This document shows positions 26,598 to 36,291 of a stretch of DNA of 45,970 nucleotides, in pieces. The stretch is from an uncultured Rhodospirillales bacterium (GTDB lineage Bacteria > Pseudomonadota > Alphaproteobacteria > Acetobacterales > Acetobacteraceae). The notes under the pieces are model-generated. The model made no database searches and had not been told where the DNA came from. It saw only the letters and a program-made list of their open reading frames with translations. The stretch's first letter is position 1. The number at the start of each line of letters is the position of its first letter. The position numbers were made by a program, and so were the translations under genes. Location: NCBI GenBank assembly GCA_903893975.1, contig CAITOL010000149.1, positions 1 to 45,970 of the forward strand, in the 5' to 3' direction.

Positions 26598-29539
26598 GCG
26601 GTGGGCTCTCCTACATGGCGAATAAAGGCGGCACGCACATCGGCGGCCAACGCCTCCAAGGTGGCGCGCAATGCCGGCAAGTCAACTGCATCCGCGCCGG
26701 CATCGCGCGCGGCGGCCAGCAACGCGTTCGCCGCCGCACCGGACAGATCGGCCGCCGGGGCACGGCCATAGGCGATGCGCAGCAGCCCCTGCACGCTGCG
26801 CCAGACCCGATCGGCCCGGATCAGGTGTTCCACATCGCGCTTGGGCAGCTTGCCCGCCACCCCCAGCCGCGCCAGCGCCACCCTTGTGGTGGGGCTGGCA
26901 ATCTCCGGATGCGCCACGGCATGGATCAACTGCAAGGTCTGGGCGATGAACTCGACCTCGATCTGGCCGCCGGCACGCAGCTTCACATCCCACGGCCCGG
27001 TCGGCGGCAGGTCGCGCAGCAGTCGGGCGCGCATCGCCGCCGCATCGGCGCGGATTTTCGCAGCCGGGCCCGCCCCGGCGATGGCGGTGCGGATAGCCGC
27101 TTCCACCCGCCGCCGCAGCGCTGGCGGGCCGGCCACCACCCGGGCCCGCGTCAGCGCCATGCGCTCATAGGTCCAGGCCCCGTCCCCCGGCGCGTCCGGG
27201 GCGTGGTAGCGTTCAAACCCGGTCAGCGACACCGCAACCGGCCCCTTATTGCCGGATGGGCGCAGCCGCATATCCACCGCATACATCGGCCCATCCGCAT
27301 CCGGCGCGGTCACCGCGCCGATATAGCTGTGCACCGCGCGGATGAACCATTGACTGACCGGCAGGCTACGCGCCGGCGCGCTGGCGGTGGAGGTCTGTGC
27401 CTGCGCCGGGTGATCGTAGATCAGCATCAGGTCGAGGTCGGAGCCGGCCATCATTTCCCGCCCGCCCGCTTTGCCGAGCAGCACCACCGCCAGCCCGCCG
27501 CCGCGCACCCGGCCAAAGCGGCGGGCAAAATCGTCCAACACCGCCGGCAGCAGGGCGGTCAGCGCCGCATCGGCCAAGGCGGAGCGCGCCAGCCCGGCGC
27601 TATCAGCATCCAGCCGCCCTTCCAGCGTGCCGACAGCCAGGGCGAATTCCTCCTCCCGCACCGTGGTCAGAATGGCGGTGATGGTGGCTTCCAGCCCGGC
27701 CGCATCATCCAGCTGCGCCTTCAGCGCGCGGGCGTAATCCGGCGTTTCCCGCGGCGACAGCAGCCCTTCCAGCGCGGCGGGCATGCGCGCCAGATGGTCG
27801 GCCAAGGTGGGGGACGCGCCGAGCACCGCCGCGATGCGGTCGATCAGGTCCGGGTGATGCTGCAACAGCGACAAAATGGCGACCCCGCCGGGAAGACGGG
27901 TGAGGAAATTGTCGAACCGGGCCAAAGCCGCATCTGGCTGCGCCTGCCGCGCCAAAGCCTGCAACACCTCCGGCAGCAATTTGGCCATCAGTTCCTGCGC
28001 CCGTTGCGAGCGCAACGCGCGCGGCCGACCGGCCTGCCAGGACCGCACCGCCGCCCCCACCGCCTCGGGGTTACGGTACCCCAGGGCTTGCAGCGCCGCA
28101 CTGGTCTCCGGCGCCAGATCATCGGTGCCGCTGAAATCCAGTTCCCCCGTCTCCTCCGCCGCCGCCACGCCGAACAGCGCGTGATAGCCGGCCTGCACCG
28201 CCGCCCGATGCGCGTTCAGCACGGCGGCGAAGCTGTCCGTGCTGGGATACCCCATGAAGGTGACGAAGTTCGCCAGCCCCGCCGCGCTATCCGGCAGGGT
28301 ATGGGTTTGCCGGTCGGCCACCATCTGCAACCGGTGCTCCACCTGGCGCAGGAACGCATAGGCCGCTTTCAGCGCCTTGGCCGTCGCCGCTGGCAAGTGC
28401 CCGGCTTTCACCAGCAGCCGCATCCCATCCAGCGTGCGCGACACCCGCAGCCCCGGATCATGCCCGCCCCAGACCAGTTGCAGCGTCTGGGTCAGAAACT
28501 CAATTTCCCGAATGCCGCCCTGGCCGAGTTTGACATTGTAGCCGAGCAGCCCGACCGCGCCGTTGGCTTTGTGCAGATCAATCCGCCGCTTCATCGCGGC
28601 AATATCGGCAATGGCGGCAAAATCCCGCCGACGGCGCCAGACAAACGGGCGGATTTCCCGCAGGAAATGCTCCCCCAGCGCCAGATCGCCGGCCACCGGG
28701 CGGGCTTTCAGCATCGCCGCCCGTTCCCAGTTCTGCCCCATGCTTTCGTAGTAGACGATGGCCGCCGGCATCGCGATACAGGGCGGGGTCGCCGCCGGGT
28801 CCGGCCGCAGCCGCAGATCGGTGCGGAAGACATAGCCGTCCGCATCGCGGGCTTCCATTAATGTAACAAGATTGCGGGCCAAACGGGTGTAGAAGGCGGT
28901 TGGCTCGTCACCGTGGTAAACCCCCGAGTCGGGGTCATGCAGCAGAATGAGGTCGATATCGCTGGAATAGTTCAGTTCGCGGGCACCCAGCTTGCCCATG
29001 CCGAGCACGGTGAAGCCGCAGGCACGGCTCGGCTCGGCGGGATGCGGCAGGCGCAAATCGCCCTGCGCATGGCCGTCGCGCAGCAGGTGCGACACGCACA
29101 GCCGCAACGTGGCCTCCGCCAGTTCGGACAGCGCCGCCGTGACCTGCTGCAGGCGCCACAGCCCGCCGATATCGGCGACCGCGACCGCCAGGGCCACCGC
29201 ACGTTTGGCCGCGCGCACGCCGGCGGCTATGCGCGGACGCACGGCGCTCGGCTTGAGTTTACCGAGCGTGGCCATCGCGGCATCCACCACCGCATCCGGG
29301 CCGGACTGGGCCAGCGCGCGCAACACCCCCGCCTCGCGGATTGCCAGATCGGCGAGGTAGGGCGCATTGCCGCCGAGGCAGCGCAGCATGGCGGCGAAGG
29401 CCGGCTGGCTGGCCAGCCGCGCCTCCGCACGGCCGAGTTCCGCATAACGCTCCACCAGCCGTTCCCCGGCAGCGGGATCGGCCGGTGCGGGCCAGTGGGC
29501 CGGCAAACTGGGGGGCAAAACCTGCTTGGCGCTCATCAT
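26594..29539 (-). CDS. glnE: Glutamine synthetase adenylyltransferase/deadenylylase
   Basis: The 981-residue enzyme attaches AMP to, and removes it from, glutamine synthetase in answer to PII signals. Two nucleotidyltransferase domains are seen: the N-terminal deadenylylase with SSDIDLILL (D194 and D196) and the C-terminal adenylyltransferase with GSDLDLMLIY (D701 and D703). The REIEFLTQTLQL and QIEVEFIAQTLQL blocks after each are also characteristic. Length agrees with the family. Two ATG codons (29539, 29536) are possible starts and neither has a clear ribosome site. The divergent AsmA-like gene starts only 14 bp away, so the promoters of the two must overlap with each other's coding regions or use leaderless starts. 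Confidence 0.96.
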   Translation of the reverse strand: MMSAKQVLPPSLPAHWPAPADPAAGERLVERYAELGRAEARLASQPAFAAMLRCLGGNAPYLADLAIREAGVLRALAQSGPDAVVDAAMATLGKLKPSAVRPRIAAGVRAAKRAVALAVAVADIGGLWRLQQVTAALSELAEATLRLCVSHLLRDGHAQGDLRLPHPAEPSRACGFTVLGMGKLGARELNYSSDIDLILLHDPDSGVYHGDEPTAFYTRLARNLVTLMEARDADGYVFRTDLRLRPDPAATPPCIAMPAAIVYYESMGQNWERAAMLKARPVAGDLALGEHFLREIRPFVWRRRRDFAAIADIAAMKRRIDLHKANGAVGLLGYNVKLGQGGIREIEFLTQTLQLVWGGHDPGLRVSRTLDGMRLLVKAGHLPAATAKALKAAYAFLRQVEHRLQMVADRQTHTLPDSAAGLANFVTFMGYPSTDSFAAVLNAHRAAVQAGYHALFGVAAAEETGELDFSGTDDLAPETSAALQALGYRNPEAVGAAVRSWQAGRPRALRSQRAQELMAKLLPEVLQALARQAQPDAALARFDNFLTRLPGGVAILSLLQHHPDLIDRIAAVLGASPTLADHLARMPAALEGLLSPRETPDYARALKAQLDDAAGLEATITAILTTVREEEFALAVGTLEGRLDADSAGLARSALADAALTALLPAVLDDFARRFGRVRGGGLAVVLLGKAGGREMMAGSDLDLMLIYDHPAQAQTSTASAPARSLPVSQWFIRAVHSYIGAVTAPDADGPMYAVDMRLRPSGNKGPVAVSLTGFERYHAPDAPGDGAWTYERMALTRARVVAGPPALRRRVEAAIRTAIAGAGPAAKIRADAAAMRARLLRDLPPTGPWDVKLRAGGQIEVEFIAQTLQLIHAVAHPEIASPTTRVALARLGVAGKLPKRDVEHLIRADRVWRSVQGLLRIAYGRAPAADLSGAAANALLAAARDAGADAVDLPALRATLEALAADVRAAFIRHVGEPTA

Positions 29540-29553
29540 CGCGTAGGCTGGGC

Positions 29554-32500
29554 ATGAGACGAAAGCTGGGTCAAGCCATCGGTCATGTCGCCGGGCATGG
29601 CGGCCGCGCGGTGCATCTGCTGGCGCGGCTGGTGTTCATGGCCGGGCTCGGCTTGGTGCTGGCGGCCGGCGTGCTGGTGTGGCGCCTGGCGCAAGGCCCG
29701 ATCGCCCTGCCCTGGCTGGTGGACCGGCTGGAAGCCGCCGCCAACGCCGACGGCAACCCGACGCGGCTACACATCGGCCAGGCCGCTTTGGCGTGGGAAG
29801 GCTTCAGCCAGGGCGTGGACCGGCCGCTCGATATCGTGCTCACCGATCTGGCGATCATCGACCGCGACGGCAACCACCGGGCAGACCTGCCGCACGCCGC
29901 CGTATCGTTCTCCGTCGCCGGGCTGATGCTGGGGGAAATTCTGCCGCGCAGCATCGCCCTGGACGGGCTGCACCTGCGCGGCGTGCGCGCCGCCGATGGC
30001 ACGCTGGAACTGGACCTCGGCACGCTGACCGAAACCGCCGATACCGGCGGCGACACCAGCGGCCTGAACGCCAGCGCCGGCCTGGCGGACGCCATCGCGA
30101 TGCTGGCCGGCGATCTCGGCGGCGGCAGCAAAACTCTCAACCGCTGGCGGGATTTAGCGTTGCTGCGGCTGCGCGCCGCGTCCGCCACGCTGGTGGACCG
30201 CCAGTTGGGTGTGGTCTGGCAGGTGCCAACCTTGAGCTTTGAGATGCGGCGGGCGCGCGGCGGCGGGGCGACGGGAAGCGCGAGCCTGCTGCTTGGCCTG
30301 GGTGACCAGCGCATGGGGCTGGAACTGACGGCCAGCCTGCCGCCGGGCGGGCAGCGCATCGCGGTGACGGCGAAAGCCAGCCGGGTGGTGCCATCATCGC
30401 TGGCCACCGCCGCGCCACCCTTTGCCCCGCTGGCGGCGCTGGAAGCCCCACTGGATTTAGCGGCCGCAGCCAGCATCGGCCCGGCCCTGGATTTCGCCAA
30501 TTTCGCGCTGACCGCCCAACTGGGCAGCGGGCAAATCCGCATGGCACGCGGCGCGCTGCCGATCCGGGCGGCAACCGTGCAGCTGGCCGGCACCGCTGCG
30601 GCCTTCACCGTCGATATCCCCCGGCTGGAACTCGCCGCCGGCCCGGCTGCACCGGTGAGCGTGGTGACCGCGCGCGCCGAAGTGCAGCGCGACGATCAGG
30701 GCCTGACCGCCAAAATCACCGCCGCGCTGGACAAGCTGGCCTTTGCCGATGTCGGCGCCATCTGGCCGGATGGGCTGGGCGGCAAGACCACCAAGAAATG
30801 GCTGGCGGAGAACATCACCGACGGCATCGCGCATGACATGACGGTGGCGCTGGAATTACAGGCCCCGCCGGATCTGGCCGATGTCAGCGTGACCGCCCTG
30901 TCCGGCGGGCTGCAAGGCAGCGACCTGACGGTGCATTGGCTGCGGCCGATCCCACCGCTGGAACACGGGGTGGCAACGCTGCGTTTTCTCGGCCCGGATG
31001 CGCTGGCCATCGATGTTGGCGCCGCGCAGCAGAACGGCACCGCGGTCGCGGTCAGCAATGGCCGTGTGGTGATCTCCGGCCTGTCGGTGCGCGATCAGGT
31101 GGCCGATATCTCCGCTGATCTCAGCGGCCCGGCCGCCGATGTGCTCGGGGTGCTGCAAAACAAGCGCCTGCACCTGTTCGACACCCGTCCGATCGAGATG
31201 CGGGCGCCGACCGGGCAGATCAGCGGCAAGTTGGCCATCACCGCCTTGCCGCTGGAGGATTTCCTGACCGTTGACATGGTCAAGCTGCGCGGCAGCGGCC
31301 AGACCAGCGACCTGCATCTCGGCGGCATCGCCGCCGGGCGCGACCTCGACCACGGCAAACTCAACTTCGAGGTGAATAACGAGGCGTTGAAACTGCGCGG
31401 CACCGCCGATCTGGCCGGGATCGCCAGCGATGTGCAGGTGGAGATGGATTTTCGGCCGGGCGGGCCGGCCCAGGTGATCCAGAAGGTCCACGTCACCGGG
31501 GTGGTGAGCCAGGAGGCGCTGGCTGGGCTGGGGGTGGAGGCGAAAGACGTTCTCACCGGCAGCGCCACGGTGCAGGCGGATTGGAGCCAGCGCCGCAACA
31601 ATCGGGGCGAGGTGGCACTGCGCGCCGATCTCGGCAACGCCGCCCTCGCGGTCACGCGGTTGAATTTCGACAAGCCCGCCGGCCGGCCCGCCACGCTCGA
31701 AGCACGCGTGCAACTGGACCGCGACCGCATCCTCGGCATCGACCGGCTGGTGCTGGCCGGCAGTGGCATCGACGTGCAGGGCCAGGTGGATTACGCGCTC
31801 GGCCGGCCACAGGTCGCCCGGCTGCAACGGCTGCGCTTCGGCCCGCTGACCAACGTCACCGGCGACCTCACGTGGCCCCGGCGCGAGGGCGACCCGTGGG
31901 GTATTACGCTGAACGGCGCCGGGCTGGATGCCTCCGGCGAATTCGGCACCCCCGGGCGCACCGCCTCCACCCCGGCCCGGGAAGAAATCGGCCCGCCCTG
32001 GACGATGGACGCGCATATCGAACAGGTGCGCATGGGCGAAGGGCGCACGCTCTACGGCCTCGCCCTGCGCGCCAGCAGCGATGGCCGCATCACCCGGCAG
32101 GCACGCATCAACGGTCGCACCGCGCCGGGCGGCGGCGCGTTTGAAATCAACATCAACCCCGGCAGCAAAGGCCGCGAATTGCGCGGCACGGCGGACGACG
32201 CCGGCGGGCTGATCGCGGCACTGGATGTGATCAGCGATATGCGCGGCGGGCGGCTGGTGCTGTCGGGCGTCTATGACGACGCCAAACCCACCCATCCGCT
32301 TGCCGGCAGCGCGGAGATTACCGATTTCCGCGTGCATGATGCCCCGGCGCTGGCCAAACTGCTGCAAGCCGTCACCGTCTACGGGCTGCTCGATGCGGTG
32401 AAAAGTGCGGACCTCACCTTCAGCAGCCTGACCGCGCCGTTCCGCATGACCGGCGATATTCTGGAGGTGCAGGATGCGCGCGCCTTCAGCCCCAGCCTGG

Positions 32501-32862
32501 GCATTACCGGCAAAGGCCGGTTCGATCTGGCGCGGCACGTGATGGATGCCGATGGCACGGTGGTGCCGGCCTATTACCTCAACTCCCTGCTCGGCCGCAT
32601 TCCGCTGGTGGGGAATTTGCTGAGCGCGGAAAAAGGCGGCGGACTGCTCGCGGTTGGCTTTTCCATGCGCGGCCCGTCAGACGACCCGAGCGTGCTGGTC
32701 AACCCGCTGACCGCGGTCACCCCGGGCTTCCTGCGCAAACTGTTCAATATTTTCGATGGCACCCCCATCGTGCCACCGCCCGAGCAGCCCGCGCCGCCCG
32801 CCGCCGCAAGCAAACCCGCTGCCGCCGCGCCACTGCCGGGCAGCAGCGGCGCGCGCAACTGA
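29554..32862 (+). CDS. AsmA/DUF3971-type large envelope protein
   Basis: A 1102-residue protein with one N-terminal membrane helix (about residues 24-45, ARLVFMAGLGLVLAAGVLVW) and a very long periplasmic part of repeated beta strands. The end (ITGKGRFDLARHVMDADGTVVPAYYLNSLLGRIP, then GFSMRGPSDDPSVLVNPLTAVTPGFLRKLF) is the AsmA-like C-terminal region seen in YhdP/DUF3971 proteins. Members of this bridge-like group carry phospholipids between inner and outer membranes. A Pro/Ala-rich tail closes the protein. I chose ATG 29554 since earlier in-frame starts lie inside the antisense glnE gene. Its gene lies divergent to glnE and 42 bp before a hydrolase gene. Confidence 0.85.
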   Translation: MRRKLGQAIGHVAGHGGRAVHLLARLVFMAGLGLVLAAGVLVWRLAQGPIALPWLVDRLEAAANADGNPTRLHIGQAALAWEGFSQGVDRPLDIVLTDLAIIDRDGNHRADLPHAAVSFSVAGLMLGEILPRSIALDGLHLRGVRAADGTLELDLGTLTETADTGGDTSGLNASAGLADAIAMLAGDLGGGSKTLNRWRDLALLRLRAASATLVDRQLGVVWQVPTLSFEMRRARGGGATGSASLLLGLGDQRMGLELTASLPPGGQRIAVTAKASRVVPSSLATAAPPFAPLAALEAPLDLAAAASIGPALDFANFALTAQLGSGQIRMARGALPIRAATVQLAGTAAAFTVDIPRLELAAGPAAPVSVVTARAEVQRDDQGLTAKITAALDKLAFADVGAIWPDGLGGKTTKKWLAENITDGIAHDMTVALELQAPPDLADVSVTALSGGLQGSDLTVHWLRPIPPLEHGVATLRFLGPDALAIDVGAAQQNGTAVAVSNGRVVISGLSVRDQVADISADLSGPAADVLGVLQNKRLHLFDTRPIEMRAPTGQISGKLAITALPLEDFLTVDMVKLRGSGQTSDLHLGGIAAGRDLDHGKLNFEVNNEALKLRGTADLAGIASDVQVEMDFRPGGPAQVIQKVHVTGVVSQEALAGLGVEAKDVLTGSATVQADWSQRRNNRGEVALRADLGNAALAVTRLNFDKPAGRPATLEARVQLDRDRILGIDRLVLAGSGIDVQGQVDYALGRPQVARLQRLRFGPLTNVTGDLTWPRREGDPWGITLNGAGLDASGEFGTPGRTASTPAREEIGPPWTMDAHIEQVRMGEGRTLYGLALRASSDGRITRQARINGRTAPGGGAFEININPGSKGRELRGTADDAGGLIAALDVISDMRGGRLVLSGVYDDAKPTHPLAGSAEITDFRVHDAPALAKLLQAVTVYGLLDAVKSADLTFSSLTAPFRMTGDILEVQDARAFSPSLGITGKGRFDLARHVMDADGTVVPAYYLNSLLGRIPLVGNLLSAEKGGGLLAVGFSMRGPSDDPSVLVNPLTAVTPGFLRKLFNIFDGTPIVPPPEQPAPPAAASKPAAAAPLPGSSGARN

Positions 32863-32904
32863 TCCACGCTTGCCTTTCGCCGCAATCCTCGGAATGCTGC
32901 GGGC

Positions 32905-33627
32905 ATGAGCACACATCCCCTCTCCGAAATCCGCGCCATCCTGTTCGACGTGTTCGGCAGCGTGGTGGACTGGCGCACCAGCCTGATCACCGATCTGACC
33001 GCCTGGAGTGCCGCGCGCGGCTGGACCGCCGATTGGGCCGGGCTGGTGGATGACTGGCGCGGCGCCTATGCCCCCTCGATGGACCGGGTGCGCAAGGGCG
33101 AACTGCCCTGGACCATCCTCGACGAACTGCATCGCAGCACGCTGGCGGATTTGGCGCGCAAATACGGCCTGCCGAACCTGTCAGACGCGGAACTGGACCA
33201 CATCAACCGGGGCTGGCACCGCTTGCAGCCATGGCCGGATTCGGTGGCGGGGCTGGCGCGGCTGAAGACGCGCTACATCATCGGCCCGCTGTCCAACGGC
33301 AACGTCGCACTGCTGGTCAATATGGCCAAGGGCGCCGGGCTGCCCTGGGATGTGATCTGTTCCACCGAGTTATTCGCGCACTACAAGCCGGACCCGGAAA
33401 CCTATCTCGGCGCTGCCAAATTGCTGGGCCTCGCACCACAGCAGGTCATGCTGGCGGCGGCGCATAACAACGACCTCGCCGCCGCCCGCGCCTGCGGCCT
33501 GGCAACGGCGTTTTTCCCCCGCCCGAGCGAATACGGCCCACGCCAGGTGCGCGACTATGCCGCCGATCAGGCGTGGGATGTGGTGGCGGCCGATATCGGC
33601 GACCTCGCCAGCCGCATGGGCTGCTAG
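32905..33627 (+). CDS. Haloacid dehalogenase-like hydrolase (type II)
   Basis: A 240-residue HAD-superfamily protein of the L-2-haloacid dehalogenase type. The nucleophile is D15 in ILFDVFGSVVDWR; motif II appears as PLSNGN, motif III as KPDPETYLGA, and the acidic motif IV as AAAHNNDLAAARACGL. The DVFGSVVDWR form is that of the (S)-2-haloacid dehalogenase branch, whose members remove halide from C2 of short acids, although many genomic members act on other substrates. The final stop overlaps the stop of the convergent ABC ATPase gene in CTAG. Confidence 0.9.
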   Translation: MSTHPLSEIRAILFDVFGSVVDWRTSLITDLTAWSAARGWTADWAGLVDDWRGAYAPSMDRVRKGELPWTILDELHRSTLADLARKYGLPNLSDAELDHINRGWHRLQPWPDSVAGLARLKTRYIIGPLSNGNVALLVNMAKGAGLPWDVICSTELFAHYKPDPETYLGAAKLLGLAPQQVMLAAAHNNDLAAARACGLATAFFPRPSEYGPRQVRDYAADQAWDVVAADIGDLASRMGC

Positions 33628-34412
33628 CCGCGCCGATACGGCGACAGGTCCGGGTCCGGTTCCGGCATCGCGGCGAGCAGCATCCGGCCGTATTCGGTGG
33701 TCGGGCCGGCGAACACCTGCGCGGTATCGCCCTGTTCGACAATGCGGCCGTGATGGATCAACGCCACCCGGTCCGCCACCATGCGCACCACGCCCAGATC
33801 ATGGGTGATGAACAGATAGGTCAGGCCGAGGCGCTGCTGAATGCTGTGCAACAGGTTGAGCACCTGCGCCTGCACGGACACATCCAGCGCCGAGGTCGGT
33901 TCATCGAGGATCAGCAATTCCGGGTTCACCGCCAGCGCCCGGGCGATGCCGATGCGCTGGCGCTGGCCGCCGGAAAATTCATGCGGAAAGCGCGACAAAT
34001 GCTGCGGTCCAAGCCCGACCAGACCCAGCAGTTCCACCACCCGGTCGGTCCGCGCCCGATGCTCCAGCCCCAGCGTGGCGCGATGGATGATCATCGGTTC
34101 GGCGATGATGTCATGCGCACTCATGCGCGGGTTGAGCGAGGCATACGGGTCCTGGAACACGATCTGAATGCGCGCCCGCATCCGCCGCATCGCCGCCGCG
34201 CCCAGCCGGGTGATGTCCACCCCATCAAACAGAATGCGCCCGGATGTGGGCGGTTCAAGGCCAAGAATGCAGCGGGTGAGCGTGGTTTTGCCGGACCCGG
34301 ATTCGCCGATCAGACCGAAACATTCGCCTTGCCGCAACTGCAACGACACGTCGTTCAGCGCCACCACATCGCGGCCGTAATGTTTGCTGAGGCCGATGAT
34401 CTCCAGGCTCAT
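33624..34412 (-). CDS. Second importer: ATP-binding protein (DppF/OppF-like)
   Basis: A 262-residue ABC ATPase, last gene of the IclR-hyu-ABC run. Walker A is GESGSGKTT, the Q-loop reads FQDPYASLNPR, the signature FSGGQRQRIGIARAL and Walker B LLILDEPTSALDVS. It is shorter than most DppF proteins: the cysteine-bearing C-terminal extension is missing and the chain ends EPDPDLSPYRRG. The first importer's counterpart keeps that extension. It overlaps the upstream ATPase gene by 4 bp and its stop shares CTAG with the HAD gene. Confidence 0.92.
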   Translation of the reverse strand: MSLEIIGLSKHYGRDVVALNDVSLQLRQGECFGLIGESGSGKTTLTRCILGLEPPTSGRILFDGVDITRLGAAAMRRMRARIQIVFQDPYASLNPRMSAHDIIAEPMIIHRATLGLEHRARTDRVVELLGLVGLGPQHLSRFPHEFSGGQRQRIGIARALAVNPELLILDEPTSALDVSVQAQVLNLLHSIQQRLGLTYLFITHDLGVVRMVADRVALIHHGRIVEQGDTAQVFAGPTTEYGRMLLAAMPEPDPDLSPYRRG

Positions 34413-35425
34413 GCCGCGGCCCCCACCGCAAGGCAGGACACGCTATGCAGCGGGCCAACCGGCACCGGCGCCGGCAGCGCCTGCGCACAGGCCGGGGTGG
34501 CCAGAGCGCAGCGCGGCGCGAAGCGGCAGCCGGGGGGCGGGTGGATCAGGTCCGGCACCGCGCCGGGCAAATCCTGCAACGCGCCGCGCACGCTCTGCAC
34601 TGTCGGCACCGCCGCCAGCAGCGCCCGGGTATAGGGATGGCCGGGCTGTTTGAACACGGACCGCACATCACCGCTTTCGACGATGTTGCCGGCATACATC
34701 ACCGCCACATGCGAACAGATCTGCGCCACCACGCCGAGATTATGGGTAATCAGCAGCACCGCCAGCCCTTCCTCCCCCACCAGATCGTAGAGCAGTTGCA
34801 GGATCTGCGCCTGCACGGACACGTCGAGCGCGGTGGTCGGTTCATCGGCGATCAGCAGATCCGGCTTGCCGATCAGCGCCATGGCAATCAGCACCCGCTG
34901 GCGCATCCCGCCGGAAAACTGGTGCGGATAATCATCCACCCGGTCGACGGCTTTGGGGATGCCCACGCGGTCCAGCATGCGAATGGCGAGTTGCCGCGCC
35001 GCCGCCAGCCGGGCGCGGCGCGGCGCCCCTTGGGGCAGGCCGAGAATGGCCGGATCGGTGGCGCCGGCATGCAGCGCGACATCGACCATCTGTTCCCCGA
35101 TGCGAAACACCGGGTTGAGGTTGGTGGTCGGGTCCTGAAAAATCATACCGATGCGGCGGCCGCGCAGCCGGCGCATCGCGGCTTCGTCCGCCTGCATCAG
35201 GTCCTGGCCATCAAAGCGGATGGCGCCGCCGAAATAGCGCGCCGGCGGGCTGGCCAGCAGCCGCGCCACCGACAGGCCGGTGACGGATTTGCCGCATCCG
35301 GTCTCCCCCACCAAGCCCCATACCTGCCCCTTATCCACGCTGAGGCTGATGCCGTTCAGCACCTGCGCCTCCCCATCGAAGGAGCGCATGGCCAGATGCA
35401 GATTGTCGATTTCCAACAGCGCCAT
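34409..35425 (-). CDS. Second importer: ATP-binding protein (DppD/OppD-like)
   Basis: A 338-residue ABC ATPase with Walker [10 protein letters not shown]-loop [11 protein letters not shown], signature [15 protein letters not shown] and Walker [16 protein letters not shown] 16- to 20-residue insert near [20 protein letters not shown] distinguishes it from the first importer. The C-terminal extension with [14 protein letters not shown] is present. ATG 35425 was chosen because the conserved start [12 protein letters not shown] lies there; the open frame upstream is a shadow of the permease. Two bases separate it from the permease stop. Confidence 0.92.
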   Translation of the reverse strand: MALLEIDNLHLAMRSFDGEAQVLNGISLSVDKGQVWGLVGETGCGKSVTGLSVARLLASPPARYFGGAIRFDGQDLMQADEAAMRRLRGRRIGMIFQDPTTNLNPVFRIGEQMVDVALHAGATDPAILGLPQGAPRRARLAAARQLAIRMLDRVGIPKAVDRVDDYPHQFSGGMRQRVLIAMALIGKPDLLIADEPTTALDVSVQAQILQLLYDLVGEEGLAVLLITHNLGVVAQICSHVAVMYAGNIVESGDVRSVFKQPGHPYTRALLAAVPTVQSVRGALQDLPGAVPDLIHPPPGCRFAPRCALATPACAQALPAPVPVGPLHSVSCLAVGAAA

Positions 35426-35427
35426 GG

Positions 35428-36291
35428 TCAGCGTCGCGCCCGCGGGTCGAGCACGTCGCGCAGCCCGTCGCCCAGCAGGTTGAACCCGAACACGGCGAGG
35501 AAGATCGCCGAGCCCGGAAAAATCGCCGTCCACCAGTAATCCGGCAGATAGCCGCGCGCCGTTGAAAGCAGCGAACCCCATTCCGGCGTCGGCGGCTTGA
35601 CGCCAATACCAACGAAGCCGAGCGAGGCCACGGTGAGGATGGCGAACCCCATATCGAGCGACATCTTGATGATAATCGGGGAGGCGATGTTGGGCAGGAT
35701 ATGCCGGCCGAGAATGCGCGGCGTGCCGGCCCCCAGCGCACGGGCGGCAATCACGAAGGTATCGGCCTTTTTCGCCATCACCTCGCCGCGCACCAGCCGG
35801 GCGAAGCCGGGCCACCACGACAGCGCAATGGCAAAAACCGTGTTGCCCAGCCCCGGCCCCATCGCGGCGGCCACCGCCATCGCCAGAATCAGCGACGGCA
35901 AGGTCAGCATCAGGTCGGTAAAGCGCATCAACGCCTCATCCAGCCAGCCGCCGTAATACCCGGCCACCGCGCCGACCAGGGTGCCGAAGCCAGCCGCCAG
36001 CACCACCACGCTGATGCCCGCGAGCAGGGACACGCGCGAGCCGGCAATGGTGAGGGAGAACACGTCCTGCCCGAGTTCATTGGTGCCAAACCAGGCGCTG
36101 GCCGACGGGGTCAGGAAGCGGGCGGTGGTGTTGATGCCGCCAGCTACGTGCTCGGGATGCGGCACCAAAGCCGGGCCAACCAGCGCCACCAGCACCAGGG
36201 CGGCCACAATCACCAGCCCAACCATGGACAGCCAGGACCGGCGAAACCGATAAAAGCCGCGCCGCAGATTGAGCCATCGCGCGCCGCTCAT
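35428..36291 (-). CDS. Second importer: permease (DppC/OppC-like)
   Basis: A 287-residue inner-membrane permease. The first helix (about residues 20-41, LSMVGLVIVAALVLVALVGPAL) is followed by FGTNELGQDVFSLTIAGSRVSL, the DppC hallmark. The EAA loop is seen as VMAKKADTFVIAARALGAGTPRILGRHILPN, and the C-terminus is LLGDGLRDVLDPRARR. The start ATG 36291 overlaps the stop of the DppB-like gene by 4 bp; a longer frame upstream is antisense-free but only repeats the neighbour's region in another frame. Confidence 0.92.
   Translation of the reverse strand: MSGARWLNLRRGFYRFRRSWLSMVGLVIVAALVLVALVGPALVPHPEHVAGGINTTARFLTPSASAWFGTNELGQDVFSLTIAGSRVSLLAGISVVVLAAGFGTLVGAVAGYYGGWLDEALMRFTDLMLTLPSLILAMAVAAAMGPGLGNTVFAIALSWWPGFARLVRGEVMAKKADTFVIAARALGAGTPRILGRHILPNIASPIIIKMSLDMGFAILTVASLGFVGIGVKPPTPEWGSLLSTARGYLPDYWWTAIFPGSAIFLAVFGFNLLGDGLRDVLDPRARR

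Noticed and set aside
30856-32538. Long minus-strand open frame (560 codons) opposite the AsmA-like gene
   Set aside because: High-GC DNA often leaves the antisense frame open. The translation has no family motif, while the plus strand encodes a full AsmA-type protein.
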